Of a stretch of DNA of 64,000 nucleotides, positions 55,445-64,000 are shown in pieces. This DNA comes from Fulvia fulva (Eukaryota > Ascomycota > Dothideomycetes > Mycosphaerellales > Mycosphaerellaceae), in assembly GCF_020509005.1 (NCBI RefSeq), contig NC_063025.1, positions 372,001-436,000 of the forward strand. Direction: 5' to 3'. Each line of letters starts with the position of its first letter. The stretch's first letter is position 1. The translations under genes and the position numbers were made by a program. Under the pieces are notes generated by a model that did no database searches, was not told where the DNA came from, and saw only the letters and a list, made by a program, of their open reading frames with translations.

Positions 55445-55623
55445 AGATAGATAGATAGATTTGTCATTCCCCTGTTCTAGGACCCTATCCGGCCTATGCA
55501 GGTATATATCTATTGTTATGTACAAAGGGAAACCCGAATAGGTGAAAACCCTTCCCGCCCCCGACTACTCCTTGTCTAGATTAGCTTTCCCTCTGAACGT
55601 ACGTAGTCCATGTCACTACCCCG
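55445..55623 (-). promoter_or_regulatory. LINE A 3' UTR and (ATCT)n tail
   Basis: 179 bp after the ORF2 stop, ending in four TAGA units on the plus strand instead of poly(A). The segment with CCGGCC and CCTATNNAGG is shared by all A copies, and a related GGCCTATA block occurs near the 3' ends of families B and C. It is likely the RT recognition signal (inference). Confidence 0.6.
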
Positions 55624-58600
55624 TTAGCCCCCGCTCCTAGCCGGTCTCGTCGCGCTGCGTCGTGTCCTCTCTTCCTGCACTGCTCCTACTAGGCGGTACT
55701 GTTCTAGCCAGCCCTTCTCTAGTATCCAGTTCGTAATGCGCCGTAGGTCTTCAGCGTTGTTAAGAAGTGCCCCAATCGTCCGGTTCCTCGCCTTTGCCAT
55801 CCACTCCCCCCTTCCTAGCGACCACCTCGGACAGACGAGGAGTGCGTGCCGTACGTTCTGGGAGCGATAGCCGCAGGGGCAGCTAGTATTCGTGTATCCT
55901 GGAACCTTCCTCCATGATAGGTACCCCTGGAGGCCGATGTGTTCGCTTCGCAGTTGGGTTGCTATGCTACTCTGTGCCCTCGTAAGGCGGTAGTGGATGA
56001 GCTTCGGGGGGTGCTTGACCGCGGATTTTGTAGCTGACCATTCCTTAGGTTGTCCCGCTGGCTGAGGGCGTCCACTATGCCCTACAACCTGGTTGTTCCA
56101 CCTCTCTTTCCATAGTTGCTCTACAAACGATTTCTCACCTTCCCATTGTGTTGCTAGCTGTTCGTCCCTTGCCCGGTAGTTCGGCTCGTTTCCGGGTCGA
56201 ATGCCCTTGTGCGCTGGTACTGATTCGCGGGCCCTTGCGACTGCACTGGCGATGACCTTCTGTACTGGGTACTGTGCCGACTTGCCTAAGTAGGAGGTCC
56301 GTAGTCCCTGGATGTATAGGTCGATCGGCGGTATAGCGGTCTCGTGCTCAAGCATCCTCGTTGGTGTCGACTTATATGCCCCGGTGACCTTCCTTAGGCA
56401 TTGGTTTTGGATCTTCGCTAGCGGCGCGACGAGTCCCTTCGATGGGCAGGCCCTCTCGCCTAAGGACCACACTTGGCTGCCATAGGTAAGGACTGGCCGT
56501 ACAATAGCCGTATATAGAAGTCGTGACTGCCGGAAGTCCGCCCCCCATGTGGACGCAGTGAGCCTCTGGCATGATGCCATATTCTGTTCAGCTTTCCGTA
56601 ATATTGCCTGTACGTGCTTCCTCCACCGTAGCGCCGGGTCCACCCATAGTCCGAGGATCCTGAGCTGATTTGCCGGGTTAGTCGTGTGCCCCTGTATCTG
56701 GATAGAAGCTTGCATATTGTGGAACCGTGGCCGGCGCGTAAAGTGTATCAGATTGTACTTTTCTGGGGCAAACCGAGCCCCGTGCCTCCTAGCCCAGTCC
56801 TCGCAGATCTTGTGCTTCTCTTCTAGTAGCCTACAGTTCTCCTCAGTCGAGGAAGACCACGCTAGGATGTTTGTGTCGTCTACGAAGCCGCTCGCAGCGG
56901 TGTTCTGGGATTCTAGGGCTGGGAGCAGCGTCGCCATAAAGAAGAGGAACAGAATAGGTGCTAGCGTTGAGCCTTGCGGGATTCCAGTGTGGACTGCTTG
57001 AAATGGGCTTCTGTACTGGCCGACCAGGATCGACGTACTGCGGTTTTGGAGGTAGGACCGTACGAAGTTGACAAGCCACTCAGGGAGTCCTTTCGACCTT
57101 AGGATGTAGAGAAGCCGCGGGTGTGACACGTAGTCGAAGGCTCCCGATATGTCTAGGCTAAGTAAGGAAGCCACCTTGTCCCTATTCTTATACCAGATGG
57201 CCTTTACCTGAGAGGTGATAAGTTCCATCGCGGATAGCGTCGATCGCTGTGGGCGCGCACCCATCTGGGTGTCCGGGAGTAGGGAGTGTTCCTCTGCCGC
57301 CTCGGAGAGTCTCGTTGCAACCAGCTTCTCAAGCGCCTTCCCAAGAGTGTTAAGGAGCGCAATTGGGCGGTACGACTTCACCTGCGTATAGTCTTCCTTC
57401 TGCGGCTTGCGTAGGACCACTGTCGTCGATTGTTTAAAAGCTATCGGGTGGTATCCGGTCTGTAGGCAGGCGTTGAAGATCGCTGCAACTGCTGGGGCTA
57501 GTTGATCTCTACACTTCTTTAGTAGCTCGTTTGGGATCCCATCCGGCCCCGGGGCTTTCTTCGCCGGCAACTTCCTCAGCACAGCGGTAACTTCTCCCTC
57601 GGACACCTCCTGTTGGACCGCGATGCTAGGGGCTAGGGGAGTAGAGCTGTTTATGTCGCTTAGATCAGCCTCGACTGGGGGTGGGAAGAACTTGCTAGCC
57701 AGTAGACGAGCCTTGGCCTCGGGGTCGCTAACCGGGCCACTAGGCGATTGTAGCGCTGGGATAGAGAAGGAGGGGCCCTGTGTAGGGTCCTGTCGGGCCC
57801 ATTTCGCTAGCTTCCACATCCTCTCTGGCTTGCCGGCGATTTCTTCCACTGTGGCCCTCCAGCCGACTGCTTTCTCCCTCCGTATTATGGCTTTCTTCTG
57901 TTGGCATGCCTCCCTGTATACGTTCCAGGCCTCCTCGCTATGGCTGCTCGTCCACACCCGGCGGGCTCTCCTTGCTTCTCTTACTACCGCAGTGCACTCC
58001 GGCGTCCAGTATGGTTTGGACCATGTCGTTGGTTGGGCAAGCGGAACGTGAAGTGAGGTCGCTTTTCTTATTTCGTCTGTCAACCCCTGGACTGCTTCGT
58101 CTATCTCGTCTTTACTGTTGTATTGCTGCTGCGCGATCTGGACTAGCCTCTTGGAGTCATCGAGGTACGCCTGGATGTTGGCCCAGTGGGCCTTTCCCCA
58201 GTTTGGCTTAGGGGTTCTCGCTGGTGTGCGTTGTATCTGTGTCGCAATAGAGGTCCTGACTGGCATGTGGTCTGACGACGCCTCGAGTTCATGTTCGATC
58301 CCACAGTAGGTTACCGTGTGGTAGTGGCTATCTGAGATCCAGGAGAGGTCGATCGTGCCTTGGAGTCCCCCTCTCTTCCAGGTGCCCAGGTCCTTCGGGG
58401 TATTGAGGGCAATTGCGTTGCTCGCCATCAAGTCGAGTACTTCGTCGGCTATAGGGTGCGGCTGCATAAGGCTTTCCCAGGAAGGGTGGTGTATGTTGAA
58501 GTCTCCTACTACGATGTGGCACCCTTGTCTCTTGAGCGCACTGTCTAGGTGTCTGCAGACCCCTAGGTCGCGGCTAGACCTCGAGGCTGGCGGTTGCATG

Positions 58601-58941
58601 TATAGGTTGTGTATCCAGGTGCTACCCACGTGGAGGGAGGTAATATCGCCCCCGCCTTCTTCGTCCGCGTAGTACACTACCTCCCAGTCGGATTCTAGTA
58701 TGTCCTTGCTGACATAGAAGCACGTGCGGGGTCTGCCGTCGCCTCGTAGGCATGTCGTGTAGCCTGGTGACTTGCAGGTCGTTGGTCTCTTATGGTGCGG
58801 GTTAATCCATGGCTCCTGGATTGCAAGGACGTGGTGGACGCGCGGGTCCGCCTCGTGTAGGAAATGGTTCTGGACTATATCCTTGCTATGGTTGACGTTA
58901 TACTGGATGATGCTAAGCGTGTCGAGGCTAGTCATCGGCAT
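55624..58941 (-). CDS. LINE A ORF2: endonuclease and reverse transcriptase (1105 aa)
   Basis: The first ATG is at 58941 (the open frame extends two codons further to a TTG); stop at 55624. The endonuclease domain occupies about residues 8-230: IIQYNVNHSK, E in AIQEPW (about 43), GDFN (about 146-149), SDH (about 223-225), the catalytic set of APE-type LINE nucleases. The RT domain is about 455-730: KAPGPDGIPNELLKK, SYRPIALLNTLGK, SLDISGAFD (Asp about 597), TGIPQGSTLAP, GFVDDTNIL (catalytic Asp pair about 688-689). A zinc motif, C-P-C-x8-H-x4-C, lies at about 1021-1037. No RNase H motif (TDGS-type) is seen between RT and the zinc motif. It acts on ORF1-bound LINE RNA to nick DNA and prime cDNA at the target. 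All key residues are present. Confidence 0.95.
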   Translation of the reverse strand: MPMTSLDTLSIIQYNVNHSKDIVQNHFLHEADPRVHHVLAIQEPWINPHHKRPTTCKSPGYTTCLRGDGRPRTCFYVSKDILESDWEVVYYADEEGGGDITSLHVGSTWIHNLYMQPPASRSSRDLGVCRHLDSALKRQGCHIVVGDFNIHHPSWESLMQPHPIADEVLDLMASNAIALNTPKDLGTWKRGGLQGTIDLSWISDSHYHTVTYCGIEHELEASSDHMPVRTSIATQIQRTPARTPKPNWGKAHWANIQAYLDDSKRLVQIAQQQYNSKDEIDEAVQGLTDEIRKATSLHVPLAQPTTWSKPYWTPECTAVVREARRARRVWTSSHSEEAWNVYREACQQKKAIIRREKAVGWRATVEEIAGKPERMWKLAKWARQDPTQGPSFSIPALQSPSGPVSDPEAKARLLASKFFPPPVEADLSDINSSTPLAPSIAVQQEVSEGEVTAVLRKLPAKKAPGPDGIPNELLKKCRDQLAPAVAAIFNACLQTGYHPIAFKQSTTVVLRKPQKEDYTQVKSYRPIALLNTLGKALEKLVATRLSEAAEEHSLLPDTQMGARPQRSTLSAMELITSQVKAIWYKNRDKVASLLSLDISGAFDYVSHPRLLYILRSKGLPEWLVNFVRSYLQNRSTSILVGQYRSPFQAVHTGIPQGSTLAPILFLFFMATLLPALESQNTAASGFVDDTNILAWSSSTEENCRLLEEKHKICEDWARRHGARFAPEKYNLIHFTRRPRFHNMQASIQIQGHTTNPANQLRILGLWVDPALRWRKHVQAILRKAEQNMASCQRLTASTWGADFRQSRLLYTAIVRPVLTYGSQVWSLGERACPSKGLVAPLAKIQNQCLRKVTGAYKSTPTRMLEHETAIPPIDLYIQGLRTSYLGKSAQYPVQKVIASAVARARESVPAHKGIRPGNEPNYRARDEQLATQWEGEKSFVEQLWKERWNNQVVGHSGRPQPAGQPKEWSATKSAVKHPPKLIHYRLTRAQSSIATQLRSEHIGLQGYLSWRKVPGYTNTSCPCGYRSQNVRHALLVCPRWSLGRGEWMAKARNRTIGALLNNAEDLRRITNWILEKGWLEQYRLVGAVQEERTRRSATRPARSGG

Positions 58942-60205
58942 CGACAATCATTTCCTCTGTATCGTCCTGTGTCCTACTGCCCTGTGCGTCCTGGTCTACG
59001 CCTATCGGCTGTGTACTAAAGGGGAGCCGGGCCTGGTTAGATTCCCTCGCCGCAGCTAGCAGAGCACGTGGCCTCCCGTACGCCCTAGGCTGCGCATCCT
59101 TTACATCGTTCTCGGCCCTAGGGCGCTTGTGCCCGACCGCCGCTAGTTGGTTCCGGTGTGGGCTAGCCTCACGGTCGCCGTAGAATCTTGGGGCGACGGT
59201 TCTGTTTGTGATTGCCTTGTTTTTCGCTAGTTTCCGCTGTGGGCATTCCGCACTATACGATGGGTGGTGCCCCGGACAGTTCGCGCACCGTCTCGTAGTC
59301 GATGTACAGTCCCTAGACATATGGTCTCCTGCACAGTTCGAGCAGGCCTGCTTGTTTGTGCACGTGTAGGTTTGGTGTCCATACTGTTGGCATTTGAAGC
59401 ATTGGAGGACACGAAAGGATGAGGAGTGCTTTTCTACTGTCTTGAGGCTGTATTGCCAGACCAGGCCTTGTTCTATCGCTAGATCCGCCGCTTTCGCGTC
59501 TTGTAGCCATACTATTAGCGCCGAGGCCTTCTTGCCTTCTGGCCATTTCCTATGGAGCCAAGTCGCCTTCTGGATTGGAGAGTTAAGAGTGACCGGGTTG
59601 TCCTCTTGGAGAGCGCGTAGGTGACCCTGGTTGGTTGGGTCAAACTCCTTAGGCATGTCGTGGACTAGGATCGTGAATTGTTTCGTTGAGACCTTCGCTG
59701 ATGCCGCAACCTTAGATGCCCACTGTGGCTGTGCCTCTAGGTGCCTCCTAGCAGTAGCAGAGCTAGTATAGATCTGTAGAGTGCCGTTGGACTGTTGGTT
59801 CACTGCGACCACCCCTGGTTGGTTGATTCGTTGGGCGAGCTCCTTGTTCGATAGCTTCGCAACTTCGGCCTGGTCTTCCTTTGCTGCAATGCGGATCGTA
59901 ACTGCATCGTGCGTTGGGCGGGGGCCTGGTATTGATGCCGCGACCGATGCCCAGCTATGGGGGTGTTGATTCCGGGTGGCCTTGCTAATCGCCTGGGACG
60001 TCGTCCTCATTTCTTGTTGCCCTCGGTGATACGACAGTACAAGCGCCGTGCGTAGCTGAGTGATCATTACCTGTAGAGACCGGTAAGGGAGCTGATCGTT
60101 AGTTTCCATGCTTTTTGCGTCCTCTATAAGTTGCTGCCAGTTGTCTTGGGGGGGCTTCGCCTGTAGGGCCGTAGGCGCCGTTAGTGCCGTAGCCTGGGCT
60201 GCCAT
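58928..60205 (-). CDS. LINE A ORF1: Gag-like zinc-knuckle protein (425 aa)
   Basis: ATG at 60205, TAG at 58928. The N-terminal half is basic and Gln/Ala-rich. The middle (about 175-265) is the region typical of Tad-type ORF1 proteins just before the knuckles. Three CCHC knuckles follow: C269-x2-C272-x4-H277-x4-C282; C288-x2-C291-x3-H295-x4-C300; C307-x2-C310 with H313/H314 and C321. The tail is basic and then acidic (TEEMIVDADD). Its role is to bind LINE RNA and form the RNP. The last codons overlap the ORF2 start in the +1 frame (ATGCCGATGACTAG), pointing to reinitiation or frameshifting for ORF2. Confidence 0.93.
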   Translation of the reverse strand: MAAQATALTAPTALQAKPPQDNWQQLIEDAKSMETNDQLPYRSLQVMITQLRTALVLSYHRGQQEMRTTSQAISKATRNQHPHSWASVAASIPGPRPTHDAVTIRIAAKEDQAEVAKLSNKELAQRINQPGVVAVNQQSNGTLQIYTSSATARRHLEAQPQWASKVAASAKVSTKQFTILVHDMPKEFDPTNQGHLRALQEDNPVTLNSPIQKATWLHRKWPEGKKASALIVWLQDAKAADLAIEQGLVWQYSLKTVEKHSSSFRVLQCFKCQQYGHQTYTCTNKQACSNCAGDHMSRDCTSTTRRCANCPGHHPSYSAECPQRKLAKNKAITNRTVAPRFYGDREASPHRNQLAAVGHKRPRAENDVKDAQPRAYGRPRALLAAARESNQARLPFSTQPIGVDQDAQGSRTQDDTEEMIVDADD

Positions 60206-60462
60206 TGCCTAGGAGTTGCCTAATGTAGCTAGGCACCTCCGCGGCGTTTGGAGCTGAAGAAACAGGGTGAAGAGAGCTTCAAGCTGTCCAGATTGAATGA
60301 GGTAGAACTCCCTCAGTCCTAGGGGCAGTGGCCTGCTTTTTATATCGTTGGAATGGCCTTGATAAGAGCTTTCGAATGTGTCGTGTTTTGGCGCAGAGAT
60401 CGATGATTCCCTACGGGGTAGTAATATCAATCTTATAATAGACTTCTGCTTCCTACTTATCT
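60206..60462 (-). promoter_or_regulatory. LINE A 5' UTR (internal promoter region expected)
   Basis: 257 bp upstream of ORF1. The first 59 bases (60404-60462) are absent from RIPed copies 2, 3 and 4, which all begin at atcgatctct (60403 here). The ORF1 frame is open upstream from about 60430, but a TAG at 60209-60211, one codon before the ATG, closes it. That TAG is also present in the RIPed copies. LINEs normally carry an internal promoter here; no motif was identified. Confidence 0.55.
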
Positions 60463-63400
60463 TAATGCTTTAAATACTAACAGTATAGACACCAAACCTA
60501 CACGTATATAAACAAGTAGGCCTACTCGAACTATATAGGAGACTATATGTCTAGGGACTATATATCGACTACGAGACGGTACGCGAACTGTCCGGGGTAC
60601 TACCTATCGTATAGTACGGAATGCCTATAGCGGAAACTAGCGAAAAACAAGGCAATTATAAACAGAACCGTCGCCCTAAGATTCTACGGCGACCGTAAGG
60701 CTAGCCTATACCGGAACTAACTAGCGGCGGTCGGGCATAAGCGCCCTAGGGCCGAGAACGATATATAGGATACGTAACCTAGGGCGTACGGGAGGCTACG
60801 TGCTCTACTAGCTACGGCGAGGGAATCTAACTAGGCCCGGCTCCCCTTTAGTATATAGCCGATAGGCGTAGACTAGGACGTATAGGGCAGTAGGATATAG
60901 GACGATATAGAGGAAATAATTATCGATACCGATAACTAGCCTCGACACGCTTAGTATCATCTAGTATAACGTTAACTATAGTAAGGATATAGTCTAGAAC
61001 TATTTCCTATACGAGGCGGACCTACGCGTCTACTACGTCCTTATGATCTAGGAGCTATAGATTAACCCGTACTATAAGAGACTAACGACCTATAAGTTAC
61101 TAGGCTATACGACATACCTACGAGGCGACGGTAGACCCCGTACGTACTTCTATATTAGTAAGGACATACTAGAATCCGACTAGGAGGTAGTATACTACGT
61201 AGACGAAGAAGGCGGGGGCGATATTACCTCCCTCTACGTAGGTAGTACCTAGATACACAACCTATATATATAACCGCTAGCCTCGAGGTCTAGCCGCGAC
61301 CTAGGGGTCTATAGACACCTAGACAGTACGCTTAAGAGACAAGGGTGCCACATCGTAGTAGGAGACTTTAATATACACTACCCTTCCTAGGAAAGCCTTA
61401 TATAGCCGTACCCTATAGCCGACAAAGTACTCGACTTAATAGCGAGTAACGTAATTGCCCTTAATACCCCGAAGGACCTAGGCACCTAGAAGAGAGAGGG
61501 ACTCTAAGGCACGATCGACCTCTCCTAGATCTTAGATAGCTACTACTATACGGTAACCTACTATAGGATCGAATATAAACTCGAGGCGTCGTTAGACTAT
61601 ATACTAGTTAGGACCTCTATTACGATATAGATATAACGTATACTAGCGAGAACCCCTAAGCTAAACTAGGGAAAGGCCTACTAGGCCAATATCTAGGCGT
61701 ACCTCGATAACTCTAAGAGGCTAGTCTAGATCGCGTAGTAGTAATACAATAGTAAAGACGAGATAGACGAAGTAGTCTAGGGGTTAATAGACGAAATAAG
61801 AATAGCGACCTTACTTTACGTTCCGCTTACCTAACTAACGATATAGTCTAAACTATACTAGACGCCGGAGTGTACTACGGTAGTAAGAGAAGTAAGGAGA
61901 GCCCGCCGGGTATAGACGAGTAGCTATAGCGAGGAGGCCTAGAACGTATATAGGGAGGCATACTAATAGAAGAAAGCTATAATACGAAGGGAGAAAGCAG
62001 TCGGCTAGAGGGCTATAGTAGAAGAAATCGCCGGCAAGCTAGAGAGGATGTAGAAGCTAGCGAAATAGGCCCGACAGGACCCTATATAGGGCCCCTCCTT
62101 CTCTATCCTAGCGCTATAATCGCCTAGTAGCCCGGTTAGCGACCCCGAGGCTAAGGCGCGTCTACTAGCTAGTAAGTTCTTCCCGCCCCTAGTCGAGGCT
62201 GATCTAAGCGACATAAACAGCTCTACTCCCCTAGCCCCTAGTATCGCGGTCTAATAGGAGGTGTCCGAGGGAGAAGTTGCCGCTATACTAAGGAAGTTAC
62301 CGGCGAAGAAAGCCCCGGGGCCGGATAGGATCCTAAACGAGCTACTAAAGAAGTATAGAGATCAACTAGCCCTAGTAGTTATAGCGATCTTTAACGCCTA
62401 CCTATAGACCGGGTACTACCCGATAGCTTTTAAACAATCGACGATAGTAGTCCTACGTAAGCCGTAGAAGGAAGACTATACGTAGGTGAAGTCGTACCGC
62501 CTAATTACGCTCCTTAACACTCTTAGGAAGGCGCTTAAGAAGCTAGTTATAACGAGACTCTCCGAGGCGGTAGAGGAACACTCCCTACTCCCGGATACCT
62601 AGATAGGTACGCGCCTATAGCGATCGACGCTATCCGCGATAGAACTTATTACCTCTTAGGTAAAGGCTATCTAGTATAAGAATAGGGACAAGGTAGCTTC
62701 CTTACTTAGCCTAGATATATCGGGAGCCTTCGACTACGTATTATACCCGCGGCTACTCTATATCCTAAGGTCGAAGGGACTCCCTAAGTAGCTTGTTAAC
62801 TTCGTACGGTCCTGCCTCTAAAACCGTAGTACGTCGATCCTAGTCGGCTAGTACAGAAGCCTATTTCAAGTAGTCTATACTAGAATCCCGTAAGGCTTAA
62901 CGCTAGTACCTATTCTATTCCTCTTCTTTATAGCGACGCTACTCCTAGCCCTAGAATCCTAGAACACCGCTACGAGCGGCTTCGTAGACGACACAAACAT
63001 CCTAGCGTAGTCTTCCTCGACTAAGGAGAACTATAGGCTACTAGAAGAGAAGCATAAGATCTACGAGGACAAGGCTAGGAGGCACGGGGCTCGGTTTGCC
63101 CTAGAAAAGTACAATCTAATATACTTTACGCGCCGGCTACGGTTCTACAATATATAAGCTTCTATCTAGATATAGGGGTATACGACTAACCCGGCAAATT
63201 AGCTTAGGATCCTCGGACTATAGGTAGACCCGGCGCTACGGTAGAGGAAGTACGTATAGGCAATATTACGGAAAGCTAAACAGAATATAGCATTATACTA
63301 GAGGCTTACTACGTCTATATAGGGGGCGGACTTCCGGTAGTTACGACTTCTATATACGGCTATTATACGGCCAGTCCTTACCTATAGTAGCTAAGTGTAG

Positions 63401-64000
63401 TCCTTAGGCGAGAGGGCCTACCTATCGAAGGGACTCGTCGCGCCGCTAGCGAAGATCTAAAACCAATGCCTAAGGAAGGTCACCGGGGTATATAAGTCGA
63501 TACTAACGAGGATACTTAAGTACGAGACCGCTATACCGCCGATCGACCTATATATCTAGGGACTACGGACCTCCTACTTAGGCAAGTCGGTATAGTACCT
63601 AGTATAGAAGGTCATCGCTAGTATAGTCGTAAGGGCCCGCGAATTAGTACTAGCGTATAGGGGCATTCGACCCGGAAACGAGCCGAACTACCGGGTAAGG
63701 GACGAATAGCTAGTAATATAATAGGAAGGTAAGAAATCGTTTGTAGAGTAACTATAGAAAGAGAGGTAGAACAACTAGGTTATAGGGTATAGTAGACGCC
63801 CTTAGCTAGCGGGACAACCTAAGGAATAGTTAGCTACAAAATCCGCGGTTAAGTACACCCCGAAGCTTATCTACTACCGCCTTATAAGGGTATAGAGTAG
63901 TATAGTAACCTAACTACGAAGCGAACACATCGGCCTCTAGGGGTACCTATTATAGAGGAAGGTTCTAGGATATACGAATACTAGCTACCCCTACGGCTAT
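60463..64000 (+). mobile_element. LINE family A, copy 4, remainder (RIPed, runs off window)
   Basis: It resumes copy 4 after the intact insertion, beginning with the duplicated 13 bases: the end of ORF1 with ghost knuckles (60476-60640), EN (about 60955-61620), RT (about 62265-63025) with GFVDDTNI legible at about 62978-63002, and the C-terminal part of ORF2 up to the window edge. Stops are TAG/TAA. The 3' end and TSD lie outside. The frame at 62005-62214 minus is antisense. Confidence 0.92.

Larger units (their letters stand above)
55445..60462 (-). mobile_element. LINE family A, intact full-length element (5.02 kb)
   Basis: A minus-strand non-LTR retrotransposon of the Tad1 type. It has a 5' UTR (60206-60462), ORF1 and ORF2 overlapping by 14 bp, a 179-bp 3' UTR and an (ATCT)n tail at the left edge. 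The 13-bp TSD taatgctttaaat is perfect at 55432-55444 and 60463-60475. CpA and TpG are abundant and neither ORF has a stop, so it has escaped RIP. The target is ORF1 of RIPed copy 4 of its own family. Everything needed for autonomous transposition appears present; whether it is transcribed cannot be seen. Confidence 0.96.

Noticed and set aside
57623..58051. 142-codon plus-strand frame, with similar frames at 9391-9600, 12789-13028 and 62005-62214
   Set aside because: All are the same antisense frame of the LINE A ORF2 region before RT; they recur because the LINE copies recur.

Overview
The window is almost certainly from a filamentous ascomycete (Pezizomycotina). The evidence is a 65-bp fungal-style intron candidate, Tad1-like LINEs, Ty3/gypsy and Ty1/copia LTR elements, Fot1/pogo-type DNA transposons, and the signature of repeat-induced point mutation (RIP). 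Most of the 64 kb is a nested graveyard of transposons. In the degraded parts nearly every CpA (and TpG on the other strand) has become TpA, while CpG, CpC and CpT are largely kept. The relics therefore stay fairly GC-rich but are full of TAG and TAA stops. No bacterial, CRISPR, rRNA or tRNA feature was recognised.

Layout, left to right. 1-2415: 5' end of a RIP-degraded Ty3/gypsy element on the minus strand, LTR at 1859-2415. 2416-7174: mixed sequence holding one clear RIP-killed host-type gene (5139-6710, minus; 11 in-frame TAG/TAA stops, no frameshift). 7190-10039 and 10236-15200: two RIPed copies of LINE family A in opposite orientation, each with a target-site duplication (TSD). 16008-17837: two pogo/Fot1-like elements, one truncated and one internally deleted. 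18700-25395: two copies of LINE family C. 26140-41700: a nested stack. A family D LINE is interrupted by a family B LINE (28536-38657), which is itself interrupted by a family A copy (33132-38098); another family A fragment lies at 38835-39793, and a copia pol end with a putative LTR follows. 41700-43903: broken gene remnants. 43909-44428: a barely mutated solo LTR of the gypsy family with a perfect 5-bp TSD. 44434-47600: RIPed sequence I could not identify. 47600-53400: an un-RIPed island with two plausible host genes (47930-49090 and 49867-50448, both minus), a 4 x 75 bp minisatellite and fragments. 53409-64000: more family A copies. One of these is cut at 55444/60463 by a full-length, un-RIPed family A LINE (55445-60462) that keeps both ORFs intact.

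The intact LINE is the main functional unit. ORF1 (58928-60205) is a zinc-knuckle Gag-like RNA-binding protein. ORF2 (55624-58941) carries an apurinic-like endonuclease, a reverse transcriptase with FVDD and a C-terminal zinc motif. Together they would retrotranspose by target-primed reverse transcription, and the 13-bp TSD and the (TAGA)n tail show that this happened. Because this copy sits inside a RIP-mutated copy of its own family yet is unmutated, it must postdate that RIP episode. All insertion orders and TSDs given here were read by eye from the sequence. Identities of families B, C and D and of unnamed proteins rest on motif recognition only.
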